NCBI GenBank assembly: GCA_028064935.1
Contig: JAPTWT010000183.1
Coordinates: 1 to 8,895 of the forward strand
Length of the DNA stretch: 8,895 nucleotides
From: Gammaproteobacteria bacterium
Lineage (GTDB): Bacteria > Pseudomonadota > Gammaproteobacteria > Acidiferrobacterales > Acidiferrobacteraceae
Reading direction: 5' to 3'
A program made the position numbers and the translations under genes. Every line of letters begins with the position of its first letter. Position 1 is the stretch's first letter. Shown piece by piece: positions 1-5,831 of the stretch. Below the pieces are notes generated by a model. That model was not told the origin of the DNA. It was given only the letters and a program-made list of their open reading frames with translations, and searched no databases.

Positions 1-487
1 AAGAGCGATGGTTGAAGGAGGCGTAGGTCAGGTTGCCGGTGTTTTCGGTCTTGCCGTCGATCCGCGCCTGGGCGTGCCGCTCCAGGTAGCCCATGGCCTT
101 GTCAACCGCCTCCCGGTGGGCGTCCAGCACGTCGCTCCGCCCGAACACCTCCGCCTCGATGCTGACGCTCTTGGGGGCGCTGAACGTGAAATCCCAACCC
201 GCCCGGTGCTCCAGTTTCTTCTCGCCGGTCTCCTGGTCCGCGCGGATCCGGCCCAGTTGACGCTCCTCGATGAAACCGCTTTCCCCGATTTCCCGGACCT
301 TGCCCGAGAGCATGGCCTCCATGCCCTCCCGCGTGACCTCCTCGCCCTCGATGCCGGAGATTTTGGCGCCCGCGCCCTTCCACTCCGAGGGTGATTTTTC
401 CCCCTGGTAGTATTCCAGCCGATCCTGCTCTTCCGTGTAGTACTGCGCGGCCCCGCCCGCGTTCGATATCTGTCCCACGCTGATCAT
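1..487 (-). CDS. mobF: MOBF (TrwC/TraI-type) conjugative relaxase, N-terminal part
   Basis: This is the N-terminal 162 residues of a relaxase that nicks oriT and stays bound to the 5' end of the transferred strand; MOBF enzymes usually carry a C-terminal helicase too. The gene runs off the left edge, so the helicase cannot be seen. The protein starts MISVGQISNAGGAAQYY. It has two tyrosine pairs, Y16/Y17 and Y26/Y27, as expected for the catalytic tyrosines of MOBF relaxases. The FSAPKSVS motif follows, and the window ends at SFNHRS, where H160 should be the first of the three metal-binding histidines. The start codon overlaps the stop of the coupling-protein gene as ATGA, which suggests translational coupling and fixes the start. 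It is the last visible gene of the transfer operon. The family assignment is firm; the symbol is generic. Confidence 0.93.
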   Translation of the reverse strand, partial: MISVGQISNAGGAAQYYTEEQDRLEYYQGEKSPSEWKGAGAKISGIEGEEVTREGMEAMLSGKVREIGESGFIEERQLGRIRADQETGEKKLEHRAGWDFTFSAPKSVSIEAEVFGRSDVLDAHREAVDKAMGYLERHAQARIDGKTENTGNLTYASFNHRS

Positions 488-2352
488 AGCCACACCCCTC
501 CGCTTTCGTTTCCTTCTCCATGGCCGGCGCCGTCCTCGTGCGGCGATTCCTCCTCCGGCCACGGCCCGTCCACCGTTTCATCCACCCCGAACGGGTCCTG
601 GCCTGGCTCCTCTTCCGCGTCGCCGCCGGCCAGGAAGTCCAGCCCCTCCCGCTCGACGTATTCCGGGGCGATGATGGGCCGGGCCTTGTACTCGATGCGG
701 ACCTTGCAGACCGGCAGGTCCCCGGCGATCTTCAGGAACCCCTCCAGGTCGGGGAGGATCTGGATCTCCGACGGCAGGACGCAGTACCGCTCCTTGCGGT
801 TGCGCACCAGGGCGCTGGTGTGCTGCTCGTCCTCGCCGCCCAGGTTGATGTTCTCCTGCACCTCCTCGACGTCCTCCTTGCCGAGGATGTCCGCCAGGCG
901 GCGGGCGCTGGTCTCCTCCTCCGTCCGCAGGACCAGCTTGGTCTGAAGATTGGCGATGAGCACCTTGCTCACGTCCTCTCCGTAGATCTCGTCCACCTGC
1001 GCGGCGTTCTGGATGCCGACGACGGTGAACAGGCCGTACTTGCGCCCGAAGGTCAAAGCCGTCTCCAGGGCTCGCATCTTTTGCAGCGACGCCAGCTCGT
1101 CGAGGACCAGCATCATCCGCAGATCCGGCGTCGGCCTCTGCTCCATGATCGCCATCATCGCGATCTCCAGCCAGGCCGAGACGAAGGGCTTGATGGTCGC
1201 GTGCTGGTCGGTGCGGGAGGAGATGAACAGCCATCCCTTGTCGTCCCGGTTTTTCACCCAACCGCGAATACTGAATGACCCGGAGCTGTCGAAAAGCGAG
1301 AAAAACCGGATCGCGGGCTGGGCCAACAAAGTCATCCTCACCGACTCGGCGCTCTTGGGATTTTTGTCGTTGATCAGTCCGGCGCTGACCGCTTTTTTAC
1401 GTTCCAGGAGACCGAAGAGATCCTCCAGCGGCATGGACAGGATATGGAGGATTTCCGCCATGGACCGCTGGCCCTGCGGCCTCCCGCCGACGATGCGGAT
1501 GATGTCCTCCAGGAGCATCCGCGCGGCGTTCTCCCACATCGGATCGCTCGACGCCTGTTTGTTGCTCTGCTGGGGGACGAAGAACTCCGCCAGGGCCGCC
1601 GGGTCCATGCGCTTGCGGATGTCGTTGAAGATGGTCCACGGGGCGCAGCGGGCGTCGAGGGGGTTGAGCAACACGTCCCCTTCCTGGAAGTACCGTTCGA
1701 CGAACTCGCCGGACAAGTCGTAGATCACCGCCTTCTTTCCGCTCGCCCGCGCCGCGTCCATCAGGTGGAGAATCTCCTGGGATTTGCCGGAGCCCATGGA
1801 GCCGACGCAGAGCACGTTGCGCGCGAGCTTGGACGATGGGATGGGCACGCCGCCGATGGTGAAGGGACTGCGGTCGTCGCTCGGAATCAACGCGGTCACG
1901 TCCTCCGGGGCGACCACGCGCTGACCGCGCACGAACCGGTCCGCGAGATCCACGACGCCCCGCCGCACCAGAAGCCGCGTGGCGATCACGCCGAGTCCCA
2001 GACACAGCGCGAGGGACGCGAACCCCCAGAACAGAAAACCGAACCAGGGGAAATGCGCCGCCGCGTAGTCGCGCACCTGCCAGGCGGGCGCGGTCACGTC
2101 CCGCCCGTGGACCTCGATGGTCATGGGCGCCCCCGCGTCGAGAAGGAACGAGAAGAACGATCCCGCCGCCACGCCCCAGAGATAATCCGCCGCGCGGGGA
2201 TCGAACACGGCGAGCGACAAGTCCCACACCGAGCCCCACGCGCCGACGAAGACCATGGCGAATCGACCGAGGTGCGAGATGAAAAGATGGACGCGGTGAA
2301 ACAGCGTCCCCATGCCAGACGCCCAGACGGAGGCCTTGGCTCGGGGCATCAT
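484..2352 (-). CDS. traD: Type IV coupling protein, TraD/TrwB family
   Basis: This is the membrane ATPase that links the relaxosome to the type IV secretion channel and pumps DNA. The 622 residues are complete. Hydrophobic segments at about 28-46, 56-72 and 103-128 form the N-terminal membrane anchor. Walker A is GSMGSGKS at 184-191. Walker B is MMLVLDELASLQ at about 413-424, with D418/E419. The stretch GRKYGLFTVVGIQNAAQVDE (436-455) and the following EEETSARRLADILG match the TraD AAD-binding region. The last 45 or so residues are strongly acidic, as in TraD-type proteins whose tail contacts the relaxosome. The start (MMPRAKAS) overlaps the upstream stop as ATGA, and the stop overlaps the relaxase start in the same way. 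R388 has the same gene order (TrwA, TrwB, TrwC). Confidence 0.95.
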   Translation of the reverse strand: MMPRAKASVWASGMGTLFHRVHLFISHLGRFAMVFVGAWGSVWDLSLAVFDPRAADYLWGVAAGSFFSFLLDAGAPMTIEVHGRDVTAPAWQVRDYAAAHFPWFGFLFWGFASLALCLGLGVIATRLLVRRGVVDLADRFVRGQRVVAPEDVTALIPSDDRSPFTIGGVPIPSSKLARNVLCVGSMGSGKSQEILHLMDAARASGKKAVIYDLSGEFVERYFQEGDVLLNPLDARCAPWTIFNDIRKRMDPAALAEFFVPQQSNKQASSDPMWENAARMLLEDIIRIVGGRPQGQRSMAEILHILSMPLEDLFGLLERKKAVSAGLINDKNPKSAESVRMTLLAQPAIRFFSLFDSSGSFSIRGWVKNRDDKGWLFISSRTDQHATIKPFVSAWLEIAMMAIMEQRPTPDLRMMLVLDELASLQKMRALETALTFGRKYGLFTVVGIQNAAQVDEIYGEDVSKVLIANLQTKLVLRTEEETSARRLADILGKEDVEEVQENINLGGEDEQHTSALVRNRKERYCVLPSEIQILPDLEGFLKIAGDLPVCKVRIEYKARPIIAPEYVEREGLDFLAGGDAEEEPGQDPFGVDETVDGPWPEEESPHEDGAGHGEGNESGGVWL

Positions 2353-2663
2353 TGAGCGTTCTCTTCGCGCGCGTTGCGGATGGTCTCGATCACCACCCCG
2401 GCCATCTCCTTGCCCTTCTCCAGTTTCTCCTTGTCGATCCCCGCCTGGACCGAGAGGGACATCGCGCGCGCGAGGATCTCTCTGAGAATCGCCTCGTTCC
2501 GCTCCTCGAACCGCTCCAGCATCTCCATCGTCATGAGCTGATCCATGCCGACGCTGACCAGCACCTTGACCATCGTCCCCAATGGGAGATTTCGCTCCTT
2601 GGCGAGCGCAACAAGACGCCCCATATCCTCATTCCGAAACCGCACCGATATCCTGTTGTCCAT
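2349..2663 (-). CDS. Ribbon-helix-helix oriT-binding accessory protein (TrwA-like)
   Basis: This 104-residue protein begins MDNRISVRFRNEDMGRLVAL. That is a typical ribbon-helix-helix N-terminus: a short basic beta strand (RISVRF) followed by two helices reaching to about residue 45. The rest is predicted helical and charged (RFEERNEAILREI, IDKEKLEKGKEM) and probably forms a multimerisation domain. Its position before the coupling protein and next to the predicted oriT matches TrwA of R388, which binds oriT, stimulates the relaxase and represses its own operon; the same role is inferred here. The open frame extends upstream to 3191. I chose 2663 because AGAAGGA (2672-2678) lies 8 nt before this ATG, the protein fold begins here, and the longer version would run through oriT with low-complexity residues. 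Its stop overlaps the traD start. Confidence 0.8.
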   Translation of the reverse strand: MDNRISVRFRNEDMGRLVALAKERNLPLGTMVKVLVSVGMDQLMTMEMLERFEERNEAILREILARAMSLSVQAGIDKEKLEKGKEMAGVVIETIRNAREENAQ

Positions 2664-2714
2664 TTCCGCTATCCTTCTGCCGATGTCTTCCCCCCTATTC
2701 CCCCCGCAGGCGAA

Positions 2715-2727
2715 ATTTTTGAAAAAT
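2715..2727. promoter_or_regulatory. A/T palindrome upstream of the transfer operon
   Basis: ATTTTT-G-AAAAAT is a perfect palindrome 52 bp before the start codon of the ribbon-helix-helix gene, set in GC-rich sequence. It is a candidate operator for autoregulation of the transfer operon. I could not pick a convincing -35/-10 pair near it. Confidence 0.3.
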
Positions 2728-2867
2728 CCGCGAGCGGGCGCGGACGGGTGACGATTCCGTCGGACGTGAAGCGGCCAACCAACGAAGGGACAAAGAAAAA
2801 GCGCGGTCGCAAATGGTCGGACCGGATAACGGAAACAGGCCAAAGCGGCGGACACATTTCCGTTTGG

Positions 2868-3001
2868 GTGTCGGACACGCCAAAAGGCAATGGCTACCGG
2901 CTTCGCGAGGTGTTTTTTCGGGTGCAGCGGAGCTGCGTAATGTGTGCCCCCAGTCCATGCAATGGACGGCCACGCCGAACCGCTTTTCCGCTGGCGGAAA
3001 A
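2868..3001 (+). other. Predicted origin of transfer (oriT) with nic site at 2945/2946
   Basis: The hairpin GCAGC-GGA-GCTGC (2924-2936) is followed immediately by GTAATGTGT and then GCCCCCA. In R388, recalled from memory, the TrwC-binding hairpin is followed by GTATTGTCT, the cut, then ATAGCCCA. Seven of the nine bases before the cut agree and the spacing from the hairpin is identical, which places nic between 2945 and 2946 on the plus strand. More inverted repeats flank it: GTGTC-G-GACAC (2868-2878), GTCCAT-GCA-ATGGAC (2953-2967) and TTTTCCGC-TG-GCGGAAAA (2984-3001). These are plausible binding sites for the accessory protein. The segment lies upstream of the trwA-like gene, as in R388, and holds no convincing gene. 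Confidence 0.72.
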
Positions 3002-3018
3002 ATGCAAAATCTCCCCTC

Positions 3019-3184
3019 CAAGATTCATCGCCCGTCCACAAAATCCACGGCCCGAAGCCCGCGCGACGAAGGCCCCGGCCAGGGCCGGCGGTGGCGCGGG
3101 TTGTGGGCGGCAAGCCCGGACGTGTCCGGGCTGGTGACCGTAGGTCAGCCGTCCACGAGGCGGTGGAGTTTGTGGACGGGCGGC
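3019..3184 (+). repeat. 166-bp structured repeat, left copy (inverted relative to 4916-5081)
   Basis: This segment aligns without gaps to the reverse complement of 4916-5081, with 16 mismatches in 166 positions. It has its own near-terminal inverted repeats: GCCCGTCCACAAA at 3030-3042 and its complement at 3169-3181. Inside are hairpins AGCCCGGAC-GT-GTCCGGGCT (3113-3132) and TGACC-GTA-GGTCA (3135-3147), and a GGCCC/GGGCC stem around 3071-3086. Both precise hairpins carry compensatory changes in the other copy, so the fold itself seems to be under selection. It begins 73 bp after the predicted nic. It could be a non-autonomous mobile repeat or a structured single-strand DNA or RNA element; no named family was recognised. 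Confidence 0.85.
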
Positions 3185-3198
3185 GATCCAAAATGCGC

Positions 3199-3217
3199 GA
3201 TTCGCGGGGGGCGAATC
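3199..3217 (-). terminator. Weak candidate terminator after the three-gene operon
   Basis: GATTCGC-GGGGG-GCGAATC has 7-bp perfect arms and lies about 75 bp beyond the stop of the last gene of the minus-strand operon. On the minus strand it is followed after a few bases by a short run, ATTTTGG. The T-tract is poor, so this is tentative. Confidence 0.3.
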
Positions 3218-3291
3218 AGAGGCATGGAGTGCAAAGCGCGGGGAATGAAACCCCCAGCGACGCGCGACCGCCGCGAAGGCGGCCATGCCGA

Positions 3292-3438
3292 TCAATGGAA
3301 AAGCCAGCCGCCGAGTCTGTATGCCTCCAAAAGCGCCAACGCCACGGCGGACGATTTCACCATGGCGGGCGCCATCGTTCCGGCGTCCACTCCAATCAAT
3401 GACAACAGAAATTCCACCGGGGACGGTCTCTCGTTCAT
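3292..3438 (-). CDS. Small hydrophobic hypothetical protein (48 aa)
   Basis: This 48-residue protein is not recognised. It starts MNERPSPVEFLLSLIGVDAG and continues into an alanine-rich hydrophobic stretch (MVKSSAVALALLEAYRLGGW), so it may be membrane-associated or a small helical bundle. The open frame could start at 3561, but an AAAGGAG just before this ATG decides for 3438, and the longer N-terminus would run over an intergenic hairpin and the end of the upstream gene. It is the third gene of a minus-strand operon with 3497-3733 and 3786-4235 and has the same kind of leader (GC hairpin, A-rich tract, AGGAG) as its neighbours. No function is proposed. Confidence 0.6.
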   Translation of the reverse strand: MNERPSPVEFLLSLIGVDAGTMAPAMVKSSAVALALLEAYRLGGWLFH

Positions 3439-3467
3439 CGGGTTCTCCTTTCTCTCTTCTTTTGGAC

Positions 3468-3487
3468 GGGCGGCGCCATGGCCGCCC
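3468..3487 (-). promoter_or_regulatory. Intergenic GC hairpin before the 48-aa gene
   Basis: GGGCGGC (3468-3474) and GCCGCCC (3481-3487) form a perfect 7-bp stem with a 6-nt loop, 29 nt before the start codon. A purine-rich tract and AAAGGAG lie between stem and ATG. The same arrangement precedes the genes at 3497-3733 and 6380-6817. Confidence 0.5.
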
Positions 3488-3496
3488 TGGTTCGCT

Positions 3497-3733
3497 TTAC
3501 AATCGATGCCAGCCGATGCCCAGCCCAGGATTGATTCCATGGCAGGTCCTGAACGCGCCATCGTCCATCATCACTTGGGCATGGGTGCCCCACCGGTCGG
3601 TGATCACTCCCGTCACCATGCCGCGCATGGACGGGTCGTGACGGTAATCGCCGAATCCGTCCACGGTGTGGACGCGCTCCCCGATGCCGGGAATGTCCGG
3701 CGCCTGAATGGCTGACGCTTTTCTTGCCTTCAT
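3497..3733 (-). CDS. Hypothetical protein, 78 aa, probably small beta-rich fold
   Basis: This gene has no family I recognise. The protein starts MKARKASAIQAPDIPGIGER. It continues with short beta-prone segments around glycines and aspartates (VHTVDGFGDY, GMVTGVITDRW, HAQVMMDDGAF), a pattern seen in small SH3/KOW-like barrels. That fold is only a guess. The start is supported by AAAAAGGAG 7-8 nt before the ATG. It sits 52 nt after the DUF2958-like gene and 58 nt before the 48-aa gene on the same strand, so the three are probably co-transcribed. A perfect 8-bp GC hairpin precedes it. Confidence 0.72.
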   Translation of the reverse strand: MKARKASAIQAPDIPGIGERVHTVDGFGDYRHDPSMRGMVTGVITDRWGTHAQVMMDDGAFRTCHGINPGLGIGWHRL

Positions 3734-3755
3734 GTTGGTGCTCCTTTTTGTCGAT

Positions 3756-3776
3756 GGGGCGGCGCGGTGCCGCCCC
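3756..3776 (-). promoter_or_regulatory. Intergenic GC hairpin before the 78-aa gene
   Basis: GGGGCGGC (3756-3763) and GCCGCCCC (3769-3776) form a perfect 8-bp stem with a 5-nt loop, 22 nt upstream of the start codon at 3733. There is no T-tract, so it looks like an mRNA processing or stability element within the operon rather than a terminator. Confidence 0.5.
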
Positions 3777-3785
3777 GGTTTTTGG

Positions 3786-4235
3786 TTACGCGGCGCCGCG
3801 GTTTTCTTCGGCGACCTGCCGCAAACTGCGGGGCTCCCAATGCAAGTCCAGCTCCGCGCCCGCGCGGGTGATCTCTTTGATGGAGATGTAACCCCTCTCG
3901 CGCTCCCAGCCGTCCACCATGCCGTAGGCCTGGATCTGGCCCTGGCCGTCCGGGTCGCTGTCTTTCTCGGTGATGTACCAATCCCACTTGGGGGTGAAGT
4001 AATGCAGGTGCGCGATGGCGTCGTCGCCCTGTCCGTCCGTCTCGTAACTTTTGGGCATGACCTTCACGATGCGGGCGAGTTCGTCCAGCTTCTCATGGAA
4101 GAACTGCCGCTCTTCGCCCCGGCAACCATCCGCGATGGCCTGGGCCTGGCGGTCCCCGAGGAAGCCGCGAATGGTCCGCATGTCCTGGCTGGCCTTGCGC
4201 ATTCCAAAGATGGGTTTGTTCGTCGTCGTGTTCAT
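3786..4235 (-). CDS. DUF2958-like plasmid protein
   Basis: This 149-residue protein has a C-terminal half resembling DUF2958, a domain of unknown function common on plasmids and other mobile elements. The matching stretch runs from about residue 78 to 142: LHYFTPKWDWYITEKD, then IQAYGMVDGWERERGYISI, then LDLHWEPRSLRQV. This is the aromatic 'WxWYxTE ... G.V.GWE.E.GYxS' layout of that family. The N-terminal 75 residues are helical and charged (EERQFFHEKLDELARIVKVM) and are not part of the domain. CAGGAG lies about 8 nt before the ATG. It is the first gene of the three-gene operon inside the pair of 166-bp repeats. The biochemical role is unknown; the position next to oriT suggests an establishment or plasmid-host function, which is inference. 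No clear promoter was found upstream. Confidence 0.8.
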   Translation of the reverse strand: MNTTTNKPIFGMRKASQDMRTIRGFLGDRQAQAIADGCRGEERQFFHEKLDELARIVKVMPKSYETDGQGDDAIAHLHYFTPKWDWYITEKDSDPDGQGQIQAYGMVDGWERERGYISIKEITRAGAELDLHWEPRSLRQVAEENRGAA

Positions 4236-4349
4236 GTTGGATCTCCTGATTTTTAGGTAGAGTTCGGCTAAACGCCTGCTCTTGGGGAGCCCCCTCTAGC
4301 CCGCGCGGCGATGAGCGCATCCAAGAGACTGGAAACGCGGATTGGGCCT

Positions 4350-4453
4350 CCCCCGTTTCCGGGTTTGGCGCCGTCCTGCTCCCGCTTTCGCCTCCCTCAC
4401 CCAAAGGGGGAGGCGAAAGCGGGAGCAGGACGATCAGCGCCACGGAACGGGGG
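4350..4453. repeat. Giant hairpin: 24-bp perfect stem, 11-nt loop, outer imperfect stem
   Basis: Positions 4373-4396 are the exact reverse complement of 4408-4431, leaving the loop TCACCCAAAGG (4397-4407). Outside this, CCCCCGTT at 4350-4357 pairs with AACGGGGG at 4446-4453, so the structure may span about 100 nt with bulges. No T-tract follows on either strand, so it is not an ordinary terminator. In single-stranded plasmid DNA it would fold strongly. It may be a single-strand origin, a primase or polymerase entry site, or the remnant of a mobile palindrome. Confidence 0.85.
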
Positions 4454-4658
4454 TGTCGCGGTGGAAGGGAGAAAAATCCCGGCGCGGAGGCCCAAGAGGC
4501 GAGGCGTGACTGACGCAGGAAGGCGCGACTTGCTGGGCCGGAGAGCCGACCGCATGGAATGCCGCCCTGCCCCATGGATGCCGCCCGTCGCAACGATGGC
4601 AGTGCCTCTCGCGCCGATTACGCTTCCTTCACAAGCCATCCCCACGGAATGGTAAAAC

Positions 4659-4839
4659 ATGGATATCGAAACGATGACTCAGGCCACAAAGATCGCTCTT
4701 CGGCGGGTGGCCGAGTATCTCGGCGTATTCCGAGAAGGCGGTCCCGATCACCATCAACCGGCTTTACGAAAATCTGACCGCCAGACGCCCACGAGGAGAC
4801 CAGAGGTGGCCCGCAGGATGTCCCGTGGTCACACTGTAG
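4659..4839 (+). pseudogene. Possible frameshifted gene remnant
   Basis: From ATG at 4659 the frame reads MDIETMTQATKIALRRVAEY, a plausible protein N-terminus, and then turns into low-quality arginine/histidine-rich sequence. Moving to the +1 frame around 4722-4727 gives YSEKAVPITINRLYENLTA, which again looks protein-like, ending at TAG 4837-4839. This suggests one missing or extra base in a small gene. I do not recognise the protein, and the ribosome binding site (GGAATGG) is weak. It could be chance. Confidence 0.22.
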
Positions 4840-4915
4840 GCACCCGCAGGGCGTCCAAAGGGCATCCTATGGGCGTATTCAAGTAGCCCTGTGGGTGACC
4901 GTGGGGCATCTCCAA

Positions 4916-5081
4916 GCCGCCCGCCCACAAATCCCACCGCCTTGTGGACGGCTGGCCGACGGCCACCAGCCGGGCCACGCCCCGGCTTGCCGCCCACAAC
5001 CCGCGCCACCGCCGGCCCTTGTCGGGGCCTTCGTCGCGCGGGCTTCGGGCCGTGGACTTTGTGGACGGGCTACGAATCTTG
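4916..5081 (-). repeat. 166-bp structured repeat, right copy
   Basis: This is the inverted partner of 3019-3184, identical at 150 of 166 positions with no gaps. Its hairpins (4968-4987 and 4953-4965 on the plus strand) keep their stems despite changed bases. One pair is C:G in the left copy and G:C here; another is A:T there and G:C here. One stem pair in the larger hairpin is lost (G opposite G). The near-terminal GTCCACAAA motif is kept at the outer end and slightly changed at the inner end (CCCACAAA). The outer end abuts the higBA control region. Confidence 0.85.
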
Positions 5082-5100
5082 TCTATATCTTGTAGATAAG
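5078..5100. promoter_or_regulatory. Imperfect palindrome upstream of higBA
   Basis: A 23-bp imperfect palindrome with arms CTTnTCTA and TAGAnAAG also contains the shorter TATCT-TGT-AGATA at 5086-5098. It may be a HigA operator, but it is about 45 bp upstream of the predicted -35 element, which is far for direct repression. It begins where the right 166-bp repeat ends. Confidence 0.35.
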
Positions 5101-5145
5101 ACCTGAATGACCAGCCAGCAGTACGATGCTTTTGACGTGTATCGT

Positions 5146-5174
5146 TTGATGTTCGTATCGCCACACGCTACACT
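5146..5174 (+). promoter_or_regulatory. higBA promoter
   Basis: TTGATG (5146-5151), 17 bp, TACACT (5169-5174). Only six bases separate the -10 element from the ATG of higB, so transcription should start at or next to the start codon. An alternative pair, TTGACG (5132-5137) with TATCGC (5156-5161), would give a short leader. Confidence 0.5.
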
Positions 5175-5180
5175 TGATTC

Positions 5181-5459
5181 ATGATCATCAGCTTCCGGCA
5201 TAAGGGACTCGAAGCCCTCTACCGCGCTGGTTCTGCTCGCGGCGTTCAAACGGCGCACGCCTCCAGGCTGTCGCGCATCCTTGCGGCGCTCGACGCCGCC
5301 GCGTCGCCAGCCGAGTTGAACCATCCCGGCTACAGGCTCCATCCATTGAAGGGCTACCTCGCTGGGCACTGGTCCATCTGGGTGAACGGCAACTGGCGCG
5401 TCACCTTCCGGTTTGTCGGGGCCGATGTCGAACTGGTCGATTACCAGGATTATCACTGA
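5181..5459 (+). CDS. higB: HigB toxin (RelE/ParE superfamily mRNA interferase)
   Basis: This 92-residue toxin begins MIISFRHKGLEALYRAGSAR, then has a helical region (HASRLSRILAALDAA). It ends in the family's C-terminal beta sheet: YRLHPLKGYLAGHWSIWVNG, NWRVTFRF and VELVDYQDYH. The conserved 'LHPLKG...G.WSI.V.GNWR..F.F......V...DYH' pattern is diagnostic of HigB, which cleaves mRNA at the ribosome. The length is normal and no residue is obviously missing. As is typical of higBA, the toxin precedes the antitoxin, separated by 11 bp. No Shine-Dalgarno sequence is visible before the ATG, which fits the predicted leaderless promoter. Confidence 0.95.
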   Translation: MIISFRHKGLEALYRAGSARGVQTAHASRLSRILAALDAAASPAELNHPGYRLHPLKGYLAGHWSIWVNGNWRVTFRFVGADVELVDYQDYH

Positions 5460-5470
5460 GGGAACGCACC

Positions 5471-5764
5471 ATGATGCACAACCATCCTCACCCTGGCGAG
5501 TTACTGCGCGAAGACGTGCTGGTGCCGCTGGACATCGAAGTCACCGAAGCGGCCCGCCGGTTGGGCATATCACGCACCTCGTTGTCGCGCGTTATCCATG
5601 GGCACGCGGGTATCAGCCCGGATTTGGCCATCCGACTGGAACGCGCGGGCGTCAGCACCGCGCGCTTCTGGATGACGCTTCAGACCAACTATGAGTTGAG
5701 CCGCGCCGAGCAGCGCGAACAGCCAAACGTGATGCCGCTTCAAACCACCACACAAAGCACCTGA
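5471..5764 (+). CDS. higA: HigA antitoxin (XRE helix-turn-helix)
   Basis: This 97-residue antitoxin neutralises HigB and represses the operon. The N-terminus MMHNHPHPGELLREDVLVPL has the HPGE motif of the HigA addiction-module family. The helix-turn-helix covers about residues 24-62 (VTEAARRLGISRTSLSRVIH, then a helix PDLAIRLERA). A short tail rich in Q and T follows. GAGGGAA stands 7-8 nt before the start; the second ATG (5474) is an equally possible start. It follows higB closely and completes an apparently intact plasmid-stabilising module. Confidence 0.95.
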   Translation: MMHNHPHPGELLREDVLVPLDIEVTEAARRLGISRTSLSRVIHGHAGISPDLAIRLERAGVSTARFWMTLQTNYELSRAEQREQPNVMPLQTTTQST

Positions 5765-5831
5765 CGCGCGGCGCTGGCGGGAGAGGCCGAAACTTTTTCC
5801 ACGCTACTGAGTAAAATTATGGAGTGAACGC

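Larger units (their letters stand above)
4236..4915. other. 680-bp stretch without a convincing gene
   Basis: It holds the leader of the DUF2958-like gene (with a GGGG-GCT-CCCC hairpin near 4288-4298), the giant hairpin at 4350-4453, a possible broken reading frame at 4659-4839, and an imperfect inverted repeat. In that repeat, GGATGTCCCGTGGTCAC near 4816-4832 matches the complement of the sequence just left of the second 166-bp repeat (about 4894-4913). Open frames here on both strands lack ribosome binding sites and protein-like composition. Confidence 0.6.

Noticed and set aside
520..2355. Long plus-strand open frames opposite traD (520-1278, 1013-1723, 1444-2355).
   Set aside because: They are antisense to a clear coupling-protein gene, have no ribosome binding sites and are rich in arginine, histidine and proline, as expected of shadows in GC-rich DNA.
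2664..3191. The minus-strand frame of the ribbon-helix-helix gene is open to 3191, which would give a 280-residue protein.
   Set aside because: The extension is low-complexity, crosses the predicted oriT and part of the 166-bp repeat, and lacks a ribosome binding site; AGAAGGA supports the start at 2663.
2813..3715. A 300-codon plus-strand frame.
   Set aside because: It runs across oriT, the left repeat and antisense to two genes with good ribosome binding sites; its composition is not protein-like.
4350..4453. Bidirectional rho-independent terminator.
   Set aside because: No T-tract follows the stem on either strand and no gene ends next to it.
3019..5081. Origin of vegetative replication with iterons or DnaA boxes.
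   Set aside because: GTCCACAA recurs within the 166-bp repeats, but not as evenly spaced direct repeats. It is not a DnaA box, and no replication gene is nearby.
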